64,000 nt of DNA. Source: an uncultured Oscillospiraceae bacterium (GTDB taxonomy: Bacteria; Bacillota; Clostridia; Oscillospirales; Oscillospiraceae). Shown here piece by piece: positions 23,331-32,325 of this stretch. How positions within the stretch are numbered: the first letter of the stretch is position 1; each line of letters starts with the position of its first letter. Under the pieces are notes generated by a model that worked only from the letters and a program-made list of their open reading frames with translations, ran no database searches and was not told the DNA's origin. Location: positions 1 to 64,000 of the forward strand of contig CANRFT010000008.1 in NCBI GenBank assembly GCA_947629955.1. The letters run 5' to 3'. A program made the translations under genes and the position numbers.

Positions 23331-23566
23331 CGACAAGAGAATATCGCGATGAACGCGTTGAGTAGTCCGTTTCGGAAACGTCAGAGAGGGGCCGCCGCCG
23401 GCTGAAAGCGGCCCTCGCGGAGGGGCGGCGCGAATTGCGCGCGGGAGCGAGCGGGACACGGGTGCCCGCCGTCCGGCCACGTCACGGCCGTCGAGCGATA
23501 AACGAGAGTGGAACCGCGAACGACCTTCGCCTCTCATGCCTTCGGGCGTGGGGGGATTTCTTTTTG
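23331..23566 (+). promoter_or_regulatory. T-box riboswitch, cysteine type
   Basis: The leader has the landmarks of a T-box: GAGTAG near the start of stem I, 'CAGAGAGGGGCC' with the later 'GGCTGAAAGCGGC' of the apical stem, the T-box core TGGAACCGCGAA (23509-23520), and a terminator hairpin (CTCATGCC-TTCG-GGCGTGGG followed by a T-rich tract at 23557-23565). Uncharged tRNA pairs with the T-box and prevents termination. A TGC (Cys) triplet at 23436-23438, on the 3' side of stem I, is the likely specifier codon, in agreement with the downstream cysE and cysS genes. Confidence 0.88.
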
Positions 23567-23579
23567 AGGAGCGATCATT

Positions 23580-24290
23580 ATGACCCGATTGGGCGAAACT
23601 TTGCGGGCCTATCAGGCCCGGGACCCGGCGGCCCGGAGCCGGCTGGAGATCTTCCTGCTGTACCCCGGCGTCCACGCCGTCATCTACCACCGCGTCGCGC
23701 ACTTCTTCTACAAGCACAACCTGAAATTCATCGCCCGGTGCGTCTCCCAGTGGAGCCGCTGCTGGACGGGGATCGAGATCCACCCCGGCGCCAAGATCGG
23801 CCGCCGCCTGGTCATCGACCACGGCATGGGCATCGTCATCGGCGAGACCGCCGAGATCGGGGACGACTGCCTGATCTACCACGGGGTCACCCTGGGCGGC
23901 ACCGGCAAGGACCACGGCAAGCGCCACCCCACCATCGGCAACAACGTGCTGATCTCCACCGGCGCCAAGGTGCTGGGCCCCTTCAAGGTGGGGGACGGCG
24001 CCCGCATCGCCGCCAACGCCGTCGTGCTGAGCGAGATCCCCCCCAACGCCACCGCCGTGGGCGTCCCCGCCCGGGTGGTCCGCATCGCGGGGGAGAAGGT
24101 GGACTTCGCCGGTCGGGTGGATCAGATCAGCGTGTCCGACCCGGTGCAGAAGGAGCTCCAGGCCCTGAACTCCCGTCTGGAGTTCCTGGAGCGGCTGGCG
24201 GAGCGCCAGGCCGCCGCCCTGGCCGACGAGCCCTTCCTGAAGGCCGCCGACGATTACAAGCCACAGGAGAAACCCTCAGATCAAAAGTAG
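23580..24290 (+). CDS. cysE: Serine O-acetyltransferase CysE
   Basis: A 236-residue enzyme that acetylates L-serine with acetyl-CoA, the committed step of cysteine synthesis. The N-terminal helical part ends at 'LLYPGVHAVIYHRVAHFFYK'; the left-handed beta-helix contains the catalytic histidine region IDHGMGIVIGETAEIG and 'IYHGVTLGGTGKDHGKRHPT'. The C-terminal tail is extended and helical compared with short Firmicute CysE proteins. The gene sits directly behind the T-box leader with GAGGAG before the ATG, so it is expressed when tRNA-Cys is uncharged. cysS follows in the same direction. Confidence 0.95.
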   Translation: MTRLGETLRAYQARDPAARSRLEIFLLYPGVHAVIYHRVAHFFYKHNLKFIARCVSQWSRCWTGIEIHPGAKIGRRLVIDHGMGIVIGETAEIGDDCLIYHGVTLGGTGKDHGKRHPTIGNNVLISTGAKVLGPFKVGDGARIAANAVVLSEIPPNATAVGVPARVVRIAGEKVDFAGRVDQISVSDPVQKELQALNSRLEFLERLAERQAAALADEPFLKAADDYKPQEKPSDQK

Positions 24291-24372
24291 GGGCCGCCCC
24301 CCTGGGCGGCCCGCCCTCTCAAGCCCAGATCCTGTTTCGCAGGCCGCCGAAGGCGGCGGCCCCTACAAAGGA
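24291..24372. repeat. REP-like repeats between cysE and cysS
   Basis: Two head-to-head units of the dispersed family (TAGGGGCCGCC ... GGGCGGCCCGCC, then GCCGCCGAAGGCGGCGGCCC followed by CTAC) fill the intergenic space. They could form a long hairpin and dampen or separate expression of the two genes. Confidence 0.8.
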
Positions 24373-24393
24373 ACCTTTAAGGAGGCACCCATT

Positions 24394-25845
24394 ATGTATC
24401 TATACAATTCCGCCACCCACAAAAAAGAGGAGTTCACCACCCACACCCCCGGCCGGGTGGAGATGTACACCTGCGGCCCCACGGTGTACCATTTCGCCCA
24501 CATCGGCAACCTGCGCTCCTACATCATGGAGGACGCCCTGGAGAAGTACCTCCGGTACGAGGGGTACGACGTGAACCGGGTCATGAACATCACCGACGTG
24601 GGCCACCTCAGTTCCGACGCCGACACCGGCGAGGACAAGATGCTCAAGGGCGCCAAGCGGGAGCACAAGACCGTCATGGAGATCGCCAAATTCTACACCG
24701 ACGCCTTTTTCGACGACTGCCGGAAGCTGAACATCAAGACCCCCGAGGTGGTCCAGCCCGCCACCGGCCTCATCGACGAGTTCATCAAGGTGGTCCAGGG
24801 CCTCATGGACAAGGGTTGCGCCTACTTCGCCGGCGGCAACGTGTACTTCGACACCTCCAAGCTGGACCACTACTATGTGTTCAACGACCACGACGAGGAG
24901 GACCTGGCCGTGGGCGTCCGGGAGGGGGTGGAGGAGGACACCAACAAGCGGAACAAGAACGACTTCGTCCTCTGGTTCACCAAGTCCAAGTTCGAGGACC
25001 AGGCCCTCAAATGGGACTCCCCCTGGGGGGTGGGCTACCCCGGCTGGCACATCGAGTGCTCCTGCATCTCCATGAAGTACAACGGCGAGTGGCTGGACCT
25101 CCACTGCGGCGGGGTGGACAACGCCTTCCCCCACCACACCAACGAGATCGCCCAGTCCGAGTCCTACCTGGGCCACCCCTGGTGCAAACAGTGGTTCCAC
25201 GTCCACCACCTGAACACCGACGACGGCAAGATGTCCAAGTCCAAAGGGGAGTTCCTCACCGTCTCCCTGCTGGAGGAAAAGGGGTATGACCCCCTGGTCT
25301 ACCGGTTCTTCTGCCTCCAGAGCCACTACCGGAAGGCCCTGGTCTTCTCCTGGGAGAACCTGGACAACGCCGCCAAGGCGTATCAGAAGCTCATCCGGCG
25401 GATCGCCGCCCTCAAGCCCGGCGACGGCCCCGTGGACGAGGCGGTGCTGGCCGAGTATAAGGCCAGATTCATCGAGCGGGTGGGCAACGACCTGAACACC
25501 GCCCTGGGCGTCACCTGCCTGTACGACGCGCTGAAGGCCGACGCCAACGACGCCACCCGCCTGGCCATCCTGGACGACTATGACAGGGTCCTCTCCCTGT
25601 CCCTGCTGGACAGGGCAGCGGAGCTCCGGGCCAGAGAGGCCGCCCAGGTGAAGGCGGCCCCGGCGGCCGGCGGCTTCACCGTCACCGGCGAGGGGGACCC
25701 GGACATCGACGCGCTGGTCCTCCAGCGGGCCGAGGCCAAAAAGGCCAAGAATTTCGCCGAGGCCGACCGCATCCGGGACGAGCTCAAGACCATGGGTGTG
25801 GAGATCACCGACGTGCCCGGCGGGGCGGTCTGGAAGCGGATCTGA
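24394..25845 (+). CDS. cysS: Cysteinyl-tRNA synthetase
   Basis: A 483-residue class I synthetase that charges tRNA-Cys. Landmarks are the zinc ligand region YTCGPTVYHFAHIGNLR with the HIGH-type HIGN motif, 'GYPGWHIECSCISMKY' and 'DLHCGGVDNAFPHHTNEIAQ' with the remaining zinc ligands, and the KMSKSKGEF loop. An inserted segment around residues 165-185 (DHDEEDLAVGVREGVEEDTN) is typical of this clade. AAGGAGG precedes the ATG. The gene shares the T-box leader with cysE, so charging enzyme and amino-acid supply respond to the same signal. Confidence 0.96.
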   Translation: MYLYNSATHKKEEFTTHTPGRVEMYTCGPTVYHFAHIGNLRSYIMEDALEKYLRYEGYDVNRVMNITDVGHLSSDADTGEDKMLKGAKREHKTVMEIAKFYTDAFFDDCRKLNIKTPEVVQPATGLIDEFIKVVQGLMDKGCAYFAGGNVYFDTSKLDHYYVFNDHDEEDLAVGVREGVEEDTNKRNKNDFVLWFTKSKFEDQALKWDSPWGVGYPGWHIECSCISMKYNGEWLDLHCGGVDNAFPHHTNEIAQSESYLGHPWCKQWFHVHHLNTDDGKMSKSKGEFLTVSLLEEKGYDPLVYRFFCLQSHYRKALVFSWENLDNAAKAYQKLIRRIAALKPGDGPVDEAVLAEYKARFIERVGNDLNTALGVTCLYDALKADANDATRLAILDDYDRVLSLSLLDRAAELRAREAAQVKAAPAAGGFTVTGEGDPDIDALVLQRAEAKKAKNFAEADRIRDELKTMGVEITDVPGGAVWKRI

Positions 25846-25854
25846 CCCGGAGAG

Positions 25855-25892
25855 CGCCCCCGCCTTTCCCGGAAAGGCGGGGGCTTTCCATG
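25855..25892 (+). terminator. Terminator of the cysE-cysS operon
   Basis: GCCCCCGCCTTT and its complement AAAGGCGGGGGC flank a short CCCGG-type loop and are followed by TTTCC, about 10 bases after the cysS stop codon. Confidence 0.8.
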
Positions 25893-25962
25893 TCCGGGCC
25901 GCCGGAGGCCCTTTGGGCCGCTCAAACATTGAAATCAGCAGGTTTGCCGATGAAAACCGCAC

Positions 25963-25991
25963 TTGCCAATTCCCATGGGGTCTGATACACT
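25963..25991 (+). promoter_or_regulatory. Promoter of the SLH lipoprotein gene
   Basis: TTGCCA (25963-25968) and TACACT (25986-25991) are 17 bp apart, about 115 bases upstream of the start codon, which leaves a long untranslated leader. Confidence 0.65.
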
Positions 25992-26104
25992 ATAGGCAGA
26001 TAGGTAAAAGAGTGTTGTGTCTCTTGTCCCCGGTGTCCTGCGCGCGTGTCCGACCGCCCGTTTCGCGCCCCGGCCGCCACCCGTTATCCGAGGAGGAAAA
26101 GAAA

Positions 26105-28666
26105 ATGAAAAAGCGTCTGTTAGCCCTGCTGATGTGTACGGTCATGGTATTCACCTTAGTGGCCTGCTCCACCGGCGGGATCGTCGACCTGGACCACGAC
26201 CACGACGTCCCCCTGGCCGACGATCCCGGCGAGCCCACCGAGGCCCCCGCTTCCCCGACTGAGGCCCCGAACTCTGGCCCCTGTAATCACAACTGGGTGA
26301 CCCAGTCGACTACGAGAACTGATGACTGCATCTACGGAGTTACCGAGGTCGCCTACCAGGTATGCACGATCTGCGGAGAGCACCAGGATCTCGCCTACCG
26401 GCCTGAAGGGGCCGCGACGGGGCATCACGACTACCAGGTAGTCGCGAGAGACGATTCCTGCCCGGAGCATCCCTACATCAAGGAAAAGTGCAGCAAGTGC
26501 GGTACGATCAAGGAGACCTCCGGCGGCCACGTTTGGAGCGCCTGGACTGCCGTTGGCGGCAGTTGCGACAACGGCGAGATCAGAACGTGCAGCTACTGCC
26601 ATAAGACCGAGACCCAAAGCGCCAGCCATCGCTGGGTGAGTCAGACCTCTGTTCCCGCCACCTGCACGGAGGCCGAGCAGATCACCCAGCGCTGCTCCAG
26701 ATGCGGTCAGACCCGGACCCTGGACGGCCAACCCAAACTGGGCCACAACTTCGGCGGCCTCACGGACTGCACCGTCGCCCGGAAATGCGTCCGCTGTGAT
26801 GCGACCGTCCCCGCCGGCACCCACTCCTGGGGCGAGTACGTCAAGACCGCCGAGGGGCACTATCAGCGCTGCGCGCTCTGCTCGCAGACCACGCCCATCT
26901 CCGCTCACACCGACAACGGCGCCGGCTACTGCTCCGTCTGCGGCTATCAGATGAAGGCCAACGCCAAGCCCGTCCAGTGCCAGCACGACTACCAGGTCAC
27001 CTCCAAGTCCTCTTTCAGCCACATCGAGACCTGCTCCAAGTGCGGCGCCACCATCAGCGTCAACTGCTCCACCTCGGTCAGTCTCTCCTCCCGCAGCGAC
27101 TGCACTCAGACCGTCTACTGCAAGTGCGGCAATGTGGCCCTCCAGGGCTACGCCAGCCACGACCTGAGGGGCGAGACCATCAAGGACGCCAACGGCCACT
27201 CCGTGGCGTGCCGCCATGTGGGCTGCCAGTATAAGGAGACAGCCGCCCACACCTACGCCGCCTCCACCTCCTGCACCTCCCCCAGCAAGTGCACCGTCTG
27301 CGGCTACGCCAGCGGCAGCGCCGCCTACAGTGACCACGCCTGGGGCCCCTGGGTGAACAGCGGCACCGGCAGCCACTCCCGCTCCTGCACTCACCCCGGC
27401 TGCACCGCCAAGCAGAGCGCGGCCCACTCCGGCGGCAGCGGCAGCGGCGACTGCACCACCGGCATCACCTGTAAGGACTGCGGCGCCGTGGTGGTGGCCG
27501 GCAGCTCCGATCACGCCTGGGGCCACTGGATCAGCAGCGGCGGCAGCCATTACCGCTCCTGCACCCATCCCGGCTGCTCCGCCAAGCAGAGCGCGGCCCA
27601 CTCCGGCGGCACCGCCACCTGCGCCTCCGGCGCCCTGTGCAAGGACTGCGGAGCCGCTTACGGCGCCAAGGACCCCGCCAACCACAGCGGCGGCACCGAG
27701 ATCAGGAACGCCGTGGCCGCCAAGGTGGGCGAGAAGGGCTACACCGGCGACACCTACTGCCTCGGCTGCGGCCAGAAGCTGGCTGACGGCCAGGAGATCC
27801 CCGAGCTGACCAACGACCACACCCACAGCTACGGCGCCTGGTTCAGCGACGGCGCCCGCCACTGGCATGAGTGCTCCTGCGGCGACATCAAGGATACCGC
27901 CGCCCACACCTTCAAGGACGGCAAGTGCACCGTCTGCGGCGCCGCCGATCCCACCGCCGAGGCGGAGCACGTCCACACCTTCACCGAGAGCTGGAACGCC
28001 GACAGCCAGAACCACTGGCACGTCTGCACCGTCTGCGGCGAGAAGGCTGACGTCACCGCCCACGTGATCCTGGAGAACGAGGACGGCTCCGTCCAGTGCC
28101 TCACCTGCGGTCTGACCCTGGCGGAGAAGACCGAGAAGGAGAACACCGAGGCCGCCGTGGAGCAGTTCAGCGACATCAAGGAGACCGACTACTACTCCAG
28201 CGCCGTGGGCTGGGCCGTGAAGCTCGGCGTCACCAACGGCACCAACGCCGCCGGGACCACCTTCTCCCCCAACGCCGAGTGCACCGAGAAGCAGATCCTG
28301 ACCATGCTCTACCGGGCGCAGCGCGCCGCGGAGGACCCCGACTTCCAGGCCGACAGCTCCGATATGGAGGCCGCCCTGGCCTGGGCCTTTGAGTACGGCC
28401 TGGTGTCCCAGGACTTCGATCCCGACGCCGTCTGCACCCGCAGCAGCGCCGTGACCTACATGTGGAAGGCCGCCGGCAGCCCCGCGGCCGGCAGTGCGAA
28501 CTTCTCCGACGTGGCCGGCGACGCCGACTACGCGCAGGCCGTAGCCTGGGCCGTGGAACACGCGATCGTCAACGGCACCGGTGACGGGACCACCTTCTCC
28601 CCCGCCGTCGAGTGCACCCGCTCCCAGATCGTCACCCTCCTCCATCGTGAGGCGGTGGGCGCATAA
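26105..28666 (+). CDS. Cysteine-rich lipoprotein with C-terminal SLH domains
   Basis: An 853-residue surface protein. The N-terminus is a lipoprotein signal (MKKRLLALLMCTVMVFTLVA followed by the lipobox cysteine), then a His/Asp- and Pro/Thr-rich linker. Residues 55-680 contain about twenty CxxC units, for example CSKCGTI, CSRCGQTRT, CTHPGCTAKQSAAHSGG and CTVCGAAD, with His and Trp recurring at fixed distances (HAWGPW, HAWGHW). Two SLH-like modules follow (YYSSAVGWAVKLGVTNGTNA, YAQAVAWAVEHAIVNGTGDG). GAGGAGG precedes the ATG. A metal-chelating or disulfide-stabilised wall protein is plausible; a lipid anchor together with SLH modules is unusual. Function is unknown. Confidence 0.85.
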   Translation: MKKRLLALLMCTVMVFTLVACSTGGIVDLDHDHDVPLADDPGEPTEAPASPTEAPNSGPCNHNWVTQSTTRTDDCIYGVTEVAYQVCTICGEHQDLAYRPEGAATGHHDYQVVARDDSCPEHPYIKEKCSKCGTIKETSGGHVWSAWTAVGGSCDNGEIRTCSYCHKTETQSASHRWVSQTSVPATCTEAEQITQRCSRCGQTRTLDGQPKLGHNFGGLTDCTVARKCVRCDATVPAGTHSWGEYVKTAEGHYQRCALCSQTTPISAHTDNGAGYCSVCGYQMKANAKPVQCQHDYQVTSKSSFSHIETCSKCGATISVNCSTSVSLSSRSDCTQTVYCKCGNVALQGYASHDLRGETIKDANGHSVACRHVGCQYKETAAHTYAASTSCTSPSKCTVCGYASGSAAYSDHAWGPWVNSGTGSHSRSCTHPGCTAKQSAAHSGGSGSGDCTTGITCKDCGAVVVAGSSDHAWGHWISSGGSHYRSCTHPGCSAKQSAAHSGGTATCASGALCKDCGAAYGAKDPANHSGGTEIRNAVAAKVGEKGYTGDTYCLGCGQKLADGQEIPELTNDHTHSYGAWFSDGARHWHECSCGDIKDTAAHTFKDGKCTVCGAADPTAEAEHVHTFTESWNADSQNHWHVCTVCGEKADVTAHVILENEDGSVQCLTCGLTLAEKTEKENTEAAVEQFSDIKETDYYSSAVGWAVKLGVTNGTNAAGTTFSPNAECTEKQILTMLYRAQRAAEDPDFQADSSDMEAALAWAFEYGLVSQDFDPDAVCTRSSAVTYMWKAAGSPAAGSANFSDVAGDADYAQAVAWAVEHAIVNGTGDGTTFSPAVECTRSQIVTLLHREAVGA

Positions 28667-28698
28667 AACCCTCTCACACAACCGAATCCGCAAACACC

Positions 28699-28736
28699 AG
28701 GAGCGGCCAGCCGGAGATCCGGCCGGCCGCTCCCGG
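28699..28736 (+). terminator. Hairpin after the SLH lipoprotein gene
   Basis: GGAGCGGCC and its complement GGCCGCTCC bracket a second inner inverted repeat and are followed by CGGTTTA. It lies in the 160-bp gap before tex. Confidence 0.65.
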
Positions 28737-28826
28737 TTTATCTCCGGCAGGTCCCGCGGCTCTTTTTCTTTGCCTTTTCCCGCCCGCTGTGATATAATGA
28801 GAAAAATTCCCGCAAAGGAGGACCCT

Positions 28827-30983
28827 ATGGACGCCATCATCCGGCGGCTGGCCAAGGAACTTGACCGGCCCGTACAGCACATCGAGAACGTGGTGACCCT
28901 CCTGGACGAGGGCAACACCGTCCCCTTCATCGCCCGCTACCGCAAGGAGATGCACGGGGCCATGGACGACCAGCTGATCCGCCAACTGGCGGACCGGCTG
29001 CAATATCTGCGGAACCTCCAGGCCCGCCGGGACGAGGTGAAGTCCTCCATCGAGAACCAGGGCAAGCTCACCGAGGATCTGGCCGCCGCCATCGACGCCG
29101 CCGAGACCCTGGCCGAGGTGGAGGACCTGTACCGCCCCTATAAGCAGAAGCGCCGCACCAGAGCCACCGTGGCACGGGAAAGGGGCCTGGAACCCCTGGC
29201 CGACGCTCTTTTCGCCATGGGGACCCTGGAGGACACCCCGGAGCGTCTGGCCACCGCCTACATCGACCCTGAGAAGGGGGTGGAGAGCGCGGAGGACGCA
29301 TTGCAGGGCGCCTCCGACATCATCGCCGAGACCATCTCCGACGACGCGGACGTGCGCAAGCGCCTGCGGGCCCTGTGGCAGCAGAAGGCCATGTTGGTGT
29401 CCCGCGCCGCCGCCAAGGAGCCGGAGGACAGCGTCTACCGGCTCTACTACGACTTCTCCGCCCCGGTGAGCCGGGTGCAGGGCCATCAGGTGCTGGCCGT
29501 CAACCGGGGCGAGCGGGAGGAGATCTTAAAAGCGTCGGTGGAGATGGACCGGGAGGCCGCCCTGGTGGCCCTCCGCCGGATGGTGGTGCCCGGCCGGGCG
29601 GCGCTGGACTTCGTCAAGGCCGCCGCCGAGGACGCCTATGACCGGCTCATTGCCCCCTCTCTGGAGCGGGAGGTCCGCTCCGATCTCACCGACAAGGCCA
29701 ACGAGGGGGCCATCGGCCAGTTCGCCCTGAACCTGAAACCCCTGCTCATGCAGCCGCCGGTAAAGGGGTTCGTCACCATGGGCCTGGACCCCGGCTACCG
29801 CATGGGCTGCAAGGTGGCGGTGGTGGACCCCACCGGCAAGGTGCTGGACACCACCGTGGTCTACCCCACCCACGGCGAGCGGGGCAAGAGCGAGGCCATT
29901 GTGAAGCTGGCCGCCCTCATCAAAAAGCACAAGGTGGCCCACATCGCCATCGGCAACGGCACCGCCAGCCGGGAGACGGAGCAGATGACGGTGGAGCTGC
30001 TGAAAAAGGTGGGCGGCGGCGTCAGCTACGCCATCGTCAGCGAGGCGGGGGCGTCGGTGTACTCCGCCTCCAAGCTGGCCGCCGAGGAGTTCCCGGAGTT
30101 CGACGTGAATCTCCGCTCCGCCGTGTCCATCGCCCGGCGCTTGCAGGACCCGCTGGCGGAGCTGGTGAAGATCGACCCCAAGGCCATCGGGGTGGGCCAG
30201 TACCAGCACGACATGCCCCAGGCGAGGCTGGGCGAGGCCCTGGACGGCGTGGTGGAGGACTGCGTCAACGCGGTGGGGGTGGACGTGAACACCGCCTCCG
30301 CCCCCCTGCTGACCCGGGTGGCCGGGCTCAACGGCACCACCGCCAAAAACATCGTGAAGTACCGGGAGGAGAACGGCCCCTTCACCACCCGGCGGCAGCT
30401 CCTCAAGGTGCCCAAGCTGGGCCCCAAGGCATTTGAGCAGTCCGCCGGCTTCCTGCGGGTGCCCGAGAGCAAGTCGCCCCTGGACAACACCGCCGTCCAC
30501 CCGGAGAGCTACGGCGCGGCGGAGAAGCTGCTGGCCCTGTCCGGCCACACCGCCGCCGACGTGAAGGCGGGCAAGATGGCCGGTCTGGACAAGTTCGTGG
30601 CCTCCTACGGCCGGGAGAAGGCCGCCGCCGAGTGCGGCGTGGGCGTGCCCACCCTGCTGGACGTGTGCGCCGAGCTGATGAAGCCTGGCCGGGACCCCCG
30701 GGACGAGCTGCCCGCGCCGGTGCTCCGCACCGACGTGATGGAGATCAAGGACCTGAAGCCGGGCATGGAGCTGAAGGGCACGGTGCGCAACGTCATCGAC
30801 TTCGGGGCCTTCGTGGACATCGGCGTCCACCAGGACGGGCTGGTCCACATCAGCCAGATCGCCGACCGGTACATCAAACACCCCTCCGAGGTGCTGTCCG
30901 TGGGCGACGTGGTGACGGTGTGGGTCAAAGAGGTGGACGAGAAAAAGAAGCGCATCTCGCTGACCATGCGGAAGGACAGGTAG
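28827..30983 (+). CDS. tex: Tex, RNA-binding transcription accessory protein
   Basis: A 718-residue Tex protein. Order of parts: helical N-terminal Tex domain (VTLLDEGNTVPFIARYRKEM), YqgF/RNase H-like domain (MGLDPGYRMGCKVAVVDPTG), helix-hairpin-helix region with 'VGVDVNTASAPLLTRVAGLN' and 'GPFTTRRQLLKVPKLGPKAF', and a C-terminal S1 RNA-binding domain (LKGTVRNVIDFGAFVDIGVH). It affects RNA polymerase complexes, ribosomal RNA and stress tolerance in the species studied. GGAGG lies six bases before the ATG; an upstream open extension contains no conserved sequence. Confidence 0.95.
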   Translation: MDAIIRRLAKELDRPVQHIENVVTLLDEGNTVPFIARYRKEMHGAMDDQLIRQLADRLQYLRNLQARRDEVKSSIENQGKLTEDLAAAIDAAETLAEVEDLYRPYKQKRRTRATVARERGLEPLADALFAMGTLEDTPERLATAYIDPEKGVESAEDALQGASDIIAETISDDADVRKRLRALWQQKAMLVSRAAAKEPEDSVYRLYYDFSAPVSRVQGHQVLAVNRGEREEILKASVEMDREAALVALRRMVVPGRAALDFVKAAAEDAYDRLIAPSLEREVRSDLTDKANEGAIGQFALNLKPLLMQPPVKGFVTMGLDPGYRMGCKVAVVDPTGKVLDTTVVYPTHGERGKSEAIVKLAALIKKHKVAHIAIGNGTASRETEQMTVELLKKVGGGVSYAIVSEAGASVYSASKLAAEEFPEFDVNLRSAVSIARRLQDPLAELVKIDPKAIGVGQYQHDMPQARLGEALDGVVEDCVNAVGVDVNTASAPLLTRVAGLNGTTAKNIVKYREENGPFTTRRQLLKVPKLGPKAFEQSAGFLRVPESKSPLDNTAVHPESYGAAEKLLALSGHTAADVKAGKMAGLDKFVASYGREKAAAECGVGVPTLLDVCAELMKPGRDPRDELPAPVLRTDVMEIKDLKPGMELKGTVRNVIDFGAFVDIGVHQDGLVHISQIADRYIKHPSEVLSVGDVVTVWVKEVDEKKKRISLTMRKDR

Positions 30984-31071
30984 GGGTCGCCGCCCTCGGC
31001 GACCCGTGCCCATCCGCCCCGCCCCACATTTTGCGGGCCGCCCAGGGGGGCGGCCCCTACACAGGAAAGGA
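30982..31071. repeat. REP-like repeats between tex and rsmI
   Basis: TAGGGGTCGCCGCCCTCGGC followed by GACCC, and, 40 bases on, GGGCCGCCCAGGGGGGCGGC followed by CCCTACA belong to the same dispersed family as at 24291-24372. Arrangement and spacing are alike. Confidence 0.8.
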
Positions 31072-31080
31072 GCCACCCCA

Positions 31081-31920
31081 ATGGGCAAACTCTATCTGGT
31101 CCCCACCCCCATCGGCAATTTGCGTGACATCTCCCCCCGGGCGGCGGAGGCGCTGGCCGCCGTGGACTTCATCGCCGCCGAGGACACACGGGTGACGGTG
31201 AAGCTGCTGAACCATCTGGAGATCAAAAAGCCCATGGTCATCTACCACCGGCACAACTGCGGCACCGCCGGCCCCGCCATCCTGGACCGCCTGCTGGGCG
31301 GCGAGGACTGCGCCCTGGTCACCGACGCGGGCACCCCCGCCATCTCCGACCCCGGCGAGGACTTGGTGGCCCTCTGCGCCCAGAACGGGGTGCCGGTGGA
31401 GTCCATCCCCGGCCCCTGCGCCCTGACGGTGGCCCTGTCCGCCTCCGGCCTGCCCACGGCCCGGTTCGTATTCGAGGGGTTCCTGCCCACCAACAAGAAG
31501 AACCGCCGCTCCCGGCTGGAGGTCCTGGCGGGGGAGGAGCGCACCCTGGTCCTCTACGAGGCCCCCCACAAGCTGCGGGACACCCTGGCGGACCTGGCGG
31601 ACGCCCTGGGCGGGGACCGCCCCCTCTCCGTCTGCCGGGAGCTGACCAAGCTCCACGAGGAGATCTGGCGGGGGACCCTAAGAGAGGCCAAAGACCGCTG
31701 GGCCGCCCAGGAGCCCAGAGGCGAGTTCGTGCTGGTGATCGCCGGCGCGCCCCAGGGGGAGGAGGCCCCGCCCGACGAGGAGGCCGCCCTGGCCGAGGTG
31801 GCGGCGCTCCGGGCACAAGGGCTGTCTCTAAAGGACGCCTCGGCCCAGGCGGCGGCCCGGTTCGGCATAAAAAAACGCCGGCTCTATGAGCTGGCGTTGG
31901 ATAAAGGCAGATTCGATTGA
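31081..31920 (+). CDS. rsmI: 16S rRNA (cytidine-2'-O)-methyltransferase RsmI
   Basis: A 279-residue tetrapyrrole-methylase-fold enzyme that 2'-O-methylates a cytidine of 16S rRNA in the decoding centre. Diagnostic motifs: N-terminal LYLVPTPIGNLRDISPRAAE, 'VDFIAAEDTRVTVKLLNHLE', the SAM loop 'VTDAGTPAISDPGEDLV', and 'LYEAPHKLRDTLADL'. The C-terminal helical domain ends with a short basic tail. The start ATG has AAAGGAG before it. It lies downstream of tex with a repeat in between. Confidence 0.96.
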   Translation: MGKLYLVPTPIGNLRDISPRAAEALAAVDFIAAEDTRVTVKLLNHLEIKKPMVIYHRHNCGTAGPAILDRLLGGEDCALVTDAGTPAISDPGEDLVALCAQNGVPVESIPGPCALTVALSASGLPTARFVFEGFLPTNKKNRRSRLEVLAGEERTLVLYEAPHKLRDTLADLADALGGDRPLSVCRELTKLHEEIWRGTLREAKDRWAAQEPRGEFVLVIAGAPQGEEAPPDEEAALAEVAALRAQGLSLKDASAQAAARFGIKKRRLYELALDKGRFD

Positions 31921-31980
31921 TAACAAAAAGATTACAAGCTGTATAAAATTGCTATTTCATCACGGGCCACTTTAGAGCAC

Positions 31981-32026
31981 AAAAATGCCGCCGGGACGTT
32001 TGAGACCGGCGGTTCATTTTTGCCGG
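31981..32026. terminator. Bidirectional terminator between rsmI and abrB
   Basis: AAAAATG-CCGCCGG, a 10-base loop and CCGGCGG-TTCATTTTT form a hairpin with T-runs on both strands. It can stop transcription from rsmI (plus) and from abrB (minus). Confidence 0.85.
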
Positions 32027-32032
32027 GCCTGT

Positions 32033-32275
32033 TTATTTTGCGTGGAGCTCCTTCATGCAGAAGCCGCAGATGTTCTTCCCCTTGTAGGAGATGATGTCTT
32101 TGGAGTCTCCGCAGAAGATGCAGGCGGGCTGATACTTGTTTAAGACGATCGAAGACCCATCCACATAGATCTCCAGAGGGTCTCGCTCCGCGATGTCCAG
32201 TGTTCGTCGGAGTTCGATCGGCAGGACGATGCGGCCCAGTTCATCGACCTTGCGCACGATGCCGGTGGCTTTCAT
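32033..32275 (-). CDS. AbrB-family transition-state regulator with CxxC pair
   Basis: An 80-residue DNA-binding protein. Residues 1-48 are an AbrB/SpoVT swapped-hairpin domain (MKATGIVRKVDELGRIVLPI, then ELRRTLDI). The C-terminal part carries two CxxC pairs (CIFCGDS ... ICGFCMKEL), which probably bind zinc. AbrB proteins repress stationary-phase and sporulation genes; the CxxC version is common in clostridia. The start at 32275 has a strong GAGGAGGAG and excludes an unconserved N-terminal tail. It has its own promoter and is divergent from spmA. Confidence 0.9.
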   Translation of the reverse strand: MKATGIVRKVDELGRIVLPIELRRTLDIAERDPLEIYVDGSSIVLNKYQPACIFCGDSKDIISYKGKNICGFCMKELHAK

Positions 32276-32325
32276 TTTTTCTCCTCCTCTTTTTGTCACG
32301 AGAAATTCCACCTCTAACCAGCTTC

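Noticed and set aside
24400-25962. Long open frame on the minus strand opposite cysS (520 codons)
   Set aside because: It is the antisense of a clear cysS gene; high third-position GC opens such frames. The composition (Gly/Val/His/Leu-rich) fits no protein.
26156-28930. Very long minus-strand frame opposite the SLH lipoprotein (924 codons)
   Set aside because: Gly/Ala/Val-rich translation without domains, no ribosome-binding site, and antisense to a gene with lipobox and SLH modules.
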